Position numbers and translations under genes: made by a program | Assembly (NCBI RefSeq): GCF_009389715.1 | Contig: NC_052399.1 | Span: forward strand, 4,108,938-4,172,937 | Origin: Phoenix dactylifera | Lineage: Eukaryota > Streptophyta > Magnoliopsida > Arecales > Arecaceae | Direction: 5' to 3' | DNA length: 64,000 nt | Shown here: in pieces, positions 59,613-64,000 of the stretch | Numbering within the stretch: the stretch's first letter is position 1 | How the letters are laid out: each line of letters starts with the position of its first letter | Notes under the pieces: model-generated | The model's database searches: none | Seen by the model: the letters and a program-made list of their open reading frames with translations, nothing else | What the model was told of the DNA's origin: nothing

Positions 59613-62043
59613 GCATATTATAAATAGGGAAGGGTTGTGATTTTTGGATGGAGAGCAGATAAGAGGAAGGATCTCAAAGCAAACACCGGGCCGGGATGGG
59701 CCCTCCCTGAGCAAGCTGTTGGTCGTTAGGCATGGCTCTGGAGCCGACAGCCGTCCGACCGAAGATTGAACAGCTGTTGTAATGCACCGCATATCAATGC
59801 GGACAAGCCTCTCCCTCCATCAGCTCGCTCTAATTCCAAGGCCCCGTCGTCCTCCCACCTTCGCTCCTAGTAGAAAAATGGCCGAAGTCTCCACCAATCT
59901 CCTCCTGGCCTTGCGAGAAACACATGGCCTTTGAACTTGATATGCTTGGATTCTACACTCCCCATGGATTCCAGCTCATAGGACCCATAAACAAGAATTA
60001 GGAGGATGCCCCCATGAACGCTCCTAAATATTTTACTAACGTCCACTTCCCAAGCAAATTCCCTCCCTTAGATCCTTAGATCCATGGCTTCGGCTGAAAC
60101 CCCTCCTCCCTAATCAAAACACCATTTGTTTATGCCTACAACACTTGGTTGCCCTGCCCCAGCTAAATGCCAAAGGCCCTCCCCTTGATTTGTGCCCGGC
60201 TGTCGGCGTGTTGTTAGACAAAAGCGCCAACGACCATCTCCCTCCTATCATTGCATAGTGTCGTACCTTTGGCTTAGCAACCATATGCATACATGCATAC
60301 ATACATACATATATATATAAATAAATAATCTACTCTAAGTCTCAATGCTTTCATCTCCTCTTTCCTCCCCTTCTCCGGAGGTTTGTTGGTTACAGCTGCA
60401 TTTGAGCTAATGGGTGCAGTTCAAGCATGCTTAGCTGTGAAAAGGCACGGCACCTTGCTGACCGAGCTCATTAATGTAACCGGAAGCCTCGTGTTTTGCT
60501 CGGGTGGCCTTCCATTTATCTCGTGACAGGCCCCGATGGTCTTATCTTGGTCACGACAGTACTCCTCTGTCGTGATGCGAGCTGTCGGAGCGACTCTAAT
60601 TTCTCCGGACCAATATACTTCCCGCCCAATGAGAAATATCATGATGCCCATACTTCGGGACAGGATCATACACATACCAACATGCATGCAAGCATAAACA
60701 TGTACTTGTTGTACATGCTCTCTGGAGCGCAAGTTGGAGCCATAGCAGATTTAGTACCCCCGTTTGTCACTTATCACTAATGATGTGTTGTAATTTTATT
60801 GGCTACTAATCTCTTGTTGAGTATACTATTTCTGTCATCCATTGTCTTTCCGAAAGTTGCTCCCCATAAGTCCATGGAATCTCTCATCTCAATCACTAAC
60901 CGCATATACTCCATCAAGTCTTTTAAAGTCCACTGGAGCATTGTTAGATTTTCTCCCTTTTTTCCTCCCAAATCACCCATAAAAATCAAGGGCTTCTAGC
61001 ATCATCTGTTCTTCTTTTCCATGCTTGCTTATTCCATTTTGCATTGTTTTATTCTAATTAACTCCGGAGCTTTACTAACAAAACTATTTTTCACTCTTCT
61101 TAGTTTACCAATACATTTCAATTCTATATTATCATCATTATGATACAGATGTCTCCATCCATTTCATATCATTTCATTCTTCTCATAGACAACGTTTTGA
61201 TGCTTGCATCCATATTTACCTTACCATTGGCTTATAGATAACTAAGTTTCCAATGCAAACAAAAACTAAATAAAACACCTCCATGCTTTGACCACTCTAT
61301 ATGTTAACTTTTTCAGATTCGTTTGTACTCCGAACATTTTTTATCTCATTTCAGGCGACTGCAATAATAGCATAATACTACACACACACATACAAGACAT
61401 ACAAATTAGGGATCCAATCCAACTCATATATATTAAATCATAATGTACAAATGCACGTATGCATGCACACACACACACACACTTATGTATATATGTATAC
61501 ACTTATGTATGTACAACTGATTAAAAAGATGCATACCAGGAGTCTTCAATGAGTCCAATGGTCAGGGCCCAGCATCTCAGCGCGGATAGCAAAGCTCTTG
61601 CGCATCCATGACTCTGTTATAACCGTCCCATGAGCATATTCAATCTGTAAAGGGACAAGTGATACGGTGGGCCTATCACACAGTAAGAGATGGTACAACC
61701 CACCACCTCTTTACCCCAAGGCTGCTGCAAGGGATTTTTCTTTTTTTTACGCTTTAAAACCTGGGGCACGTAGATAGGAGAATGGATAAGGAACCAAATG
61801 CTGTGTGTTGCTTTCAATGAATAGATGAATGGAATAAATTTGAGCATATGGAGGGTAAGAACAGTTACCAGGCACATGAAAGAAATAGAGAAGCATTTGT
61901 GTGTACCATATGCAAATATATAAACTACAATCATGTGCGAAGTGATAAACACAAGATTCATGTCGGTTCCCCCTGCGATCGTTAAATGCCGCAGCCGGGA
62001 ACAGAGAAAGGCCGTCGCTGAAGGCATATGCTGATGAGAGATT

Positions 62044-62320
62044 AATTTGGTCCCACTTCTGGGTCCACCGCCACAGGCAACCCCATTAACTCAAACCGGA
62101 TAAATGAGTGCAGCAGCATCAGAAGGCTGCTGCTCGGTACCAGCATCGGGACCCGGGCATGCTGATACCAAACCCTGTAATTTCTGCCATACATCTGGTT
62201 TTCATTCTGCAATTCCGCACCTCCCTGCTGCATGCCCATCACCTTCACCCTTGAGATCCTTCTTTCACTTTCATTGGACCACTGCAGTTCTCTCCTAAAC
62301 CATGTTTTTATTCCTGGCAA
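62044..62320 (-). other. Exon-like open segment, unidentified
   Basis: A 92-codon minus-strand open stretch. It includes the polar block RRELQWSNESERRISRVK and then AELQNENQMYGRNYRVWYQ, which looks more protein-like than its surroundings. The family was not recognised. It may be an exon, a decayed gene piece or chance. Confidence 0.2.
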
Positions 62321-62445
62321 AGCATATCTAACTATTTAAAAATAGCCTAATTAAGTCCATTCCCATTCTCATTATATCAAAAAGATGGACAGGGGATCAT
62401 AAACATATAATGCTTTGCAGGGTTTAGATTTTGTCTCTCTTTCTT

Positions 62446-62547
62446 CAGCTCATATTATCCCTTGTAGTTCACCTCGATTCTCTTCCAGCTGGATCAACAG
62501 CTTGACTTCTTGGTTGATGCCATCATTTTCACCAGACTACCTGTTTT
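62446..62547 (-). other. Exon-like open segment, unidentified
   Basis: On the minus strand an AG acceptor-like site is followed by SGENDGINQEVKLLIQ and then LEENRGELQGII and a stop. The stretch is helical and amphipathic, as in a coiled-coil C-terminus. No family was recognised, and splice linkage to the neighbouring segments is not demonstrated. Confidence 0.25.
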
Positions 62548-63434
62548 AGCTACTAACAGAAGTCGGTCGCTGTCCCCCCAACCACCACCGTCGAAACACA
62601 AGAAATGATGAGCCTATCCACCACAGTAATGCAAAACTGCAGTATTCCAAATTCCAAAACAAAGACAGCCAATTGAATAAGAAAGGAAAACAAATGGGAT
62701 GATTGTATCCACAGGTTCACGGCACCTTGCATCTTAAACGTATGACACCTTGCACCATTTAGTTTTCAGTCAGATTTCTTTGGTAGGTACGCACTAGCTG
62801 AAGGATGTTGGTAACCACCACCCTTACTACTACTGATGGAAGAACACAATTATCTATATTTCATCTAGCTCAACAGGAATTACATATCCCGAAAAGCCAG
62901 GACTATATGGAGGTCACCTGAGTTTCATTCACATCATAATTTGGACACATCCCAGCTAGCTAAGCACATCTTATTGCATGCTGCAAGACCGCCACCTTCA
63001 TCAACTGAAGACAAATTATCCACCCATTCAGCACTATCCTGTTAGTATAAAAGAATAACGCACAGACCAAGGTTGCCAAACGTCCACATCACACTCGATT
63101 ATCTTGACAAATAGCCGTCTGGTACACACAATTCACTATGACAGGTTGCTGAATTCTGCACATGTTCGATGCACAACATAGTCACTGCCAATGATAACCG
63201 CATGCTTAACAACACGTTGCACACCAAACCAAAACAACACAAACTTATGGCATCCTGTCAACAAAGACAAGCACATCTTAGAAAATAATCATTAGCAAAC
63301 ACAAGGCCACAAATTAATTTCTTCAAAAAATTATTGTTAACCTAAACACATTACCTGTGATGCACACTTTCTGCTGGAAACAAGGTGAACTATGAATTTC
63401 TGTGTTAGCCTGTCAGTGGAATGCATAGGCTGGA

Positions 63435-63551
63435 TTAAACAAGTTTCTCTTCCATTACACGAAAAATATTGATGGTTCCGCCAGACTCAAGGCCAGCATA
63501 TCCATAAATCTGACCTCCCTTTCTCAGACGTGCTAGAAACTTGAGACCTGG
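63435..63551 (-). CDS. Candidate terminal exon of an unidentified gene
   Basis: On the minus strand a good acceptor (a T-run followed by AACAAG, 63566-63552) leads into 38 codons reading PGLKFLARLRKGGQIYGYAG, then LESGGTINIFRVMEEKLV, and a TAA stop at 63437-63435. Residue composition and the clean acceptor favour a real last exon of a gene entering from the right edge. No other exon was found between 63570 and 64000. I do not recognise the family. Confidence 0.4.
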   Translation of the reverse strand, partial: PGLKFLARLRKGGQIYGYAGLESGGTINIFRVMEEKLV

Positions 63552-64000
63552 CTTGTTAAAAAAAATTACAGCGTCGCAATGGAATCATATGCAACGAATA
63601 TGTGAGTTCATCATGTATAATTTATTTCATCAAAACAATATATCTTTCTCAAAACATTGACAAAAAAAGTTCTAACATACTCACACATGTGATTTTGAAT
63701 TCAAAAATAAGATACAGAAAGCACTCATGAAAACTGAATAACATTTGATCAGAGTCTTCTTTTGGGTGTTTGCAAGGCGGTCAAGCAATAAGAAAATCAG
63801 TACATTTAGCAGGACATTATGATGAATATATCACAACCTTTCTATCAAGAGGCCATGGGACTATCATACAATAGTTCCTGGAACTGTAGCCCCATATGCT
63901 TGCCTAAACATGGGCTAGGAAGCTTTAAATGTGATGGGCCATTTAAAGAAATCTGAATTTCATTTATTCAATGCATATCGCTGATTGCAAGGATTCCTTG

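Larger units (their letters stand above)
56061..62040. other. Intergenic DNA
   Basis: 6 kb with no supported gene. It contains a 44-bp tandem duplication at 56350-56437, (TA)n at 57097-57119, (GA)n at about 58421-58445, (GT)n(AT)n at about 59563-59607, an (ATAC)n-like tract at about 60285-60330, CA-rich tracts at 61381 and 61467, and a 12-bp stem-loop at 57919-57954. Confidence 0.4.
62321..64000. other. Right-edge region, possible minus-strand gene
   Basis: Apart from the exon-like segments listed separately, this AT-rich stretch shows no other coding signal on either strand. If the candidate exons belong to one gene, this is intron and 3' UTR. Confidence 0.3.

Overview
This is a piece of plant nuclear chromosome. 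Genes are sparse, intron-rich and GC-rich, and they sit in AT-rich intergenic DNA full of retrotransposon and MITE relics and long (TA)n and (GA)n microsatellites. GC-rich exons in a CYP734A cytochrome P450 and a DUF642 gene, a Tat-like Ty3/gypsy element and modest gene density suggest a non-grass monocot such as a palm. That assignment is inference. No organellar or bacterial gene was recognised.

Layout. 1-1230: a small Tourist-like MITE, then a one-exon gene for a 118-residue conserved plant protein of unknown function. 2200-3008: the 3' end of a dead LINE. 3381-9489: a complete, very young LTR retrotransposon (885/886-bp LTRs, target duplication AAATG). It has lost protease, reverse transcriptase and RNase H, keeping only gag and a broken integrase, and it carries two linked tandem arrays next to the 3' LTR. 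9490-13430: AT-rich relics. 13440-14600: a second dead LINE on the minus strand. 14836-18218: a three-exon secreted DUF642 cell-wall protein gene with a near-perfect hairpin in intron 1. 18974-19572: a TRIM-like mini-retroelement. 19573-22880: AT-rich DNA. 23188-28946: an intact eight-exon Ran GTPase gene (221 aa). 29543-29728: a foldback MITE with 8-bp target duplications.

From 29740 to 51850 there is no gene I can support. This stretch holds a 753-bp Tourist-like MITE carrying what looks like a captured PPR-gene fragment (34449-35201), two possible tRNA-derived SINEs, a 737-bp solo LTR with target duplications (42548-43284), a decayed copia-like LTR and many microsatellites. 52151-55393: an intact five-exon CYP734A-type brassinosteroid-inactivating P450 (556 aa). 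55394-62040 is intergenic. 62044-63551 holds unidentified minus-strand exon-like segments that may belong to a gene running in from the right edge.

The four supported genes have unrelated roles: nuclear transport, brassinosteroid catabolism, cell wall and unknown. There is no operon-like or cluster logic. The notable biology is the transposon content: recent trans-mobilisation of a defective element, satellite-like array birth in its 3' region, gene-fragment capture by a MITE, and a young intronic inverted repeat.
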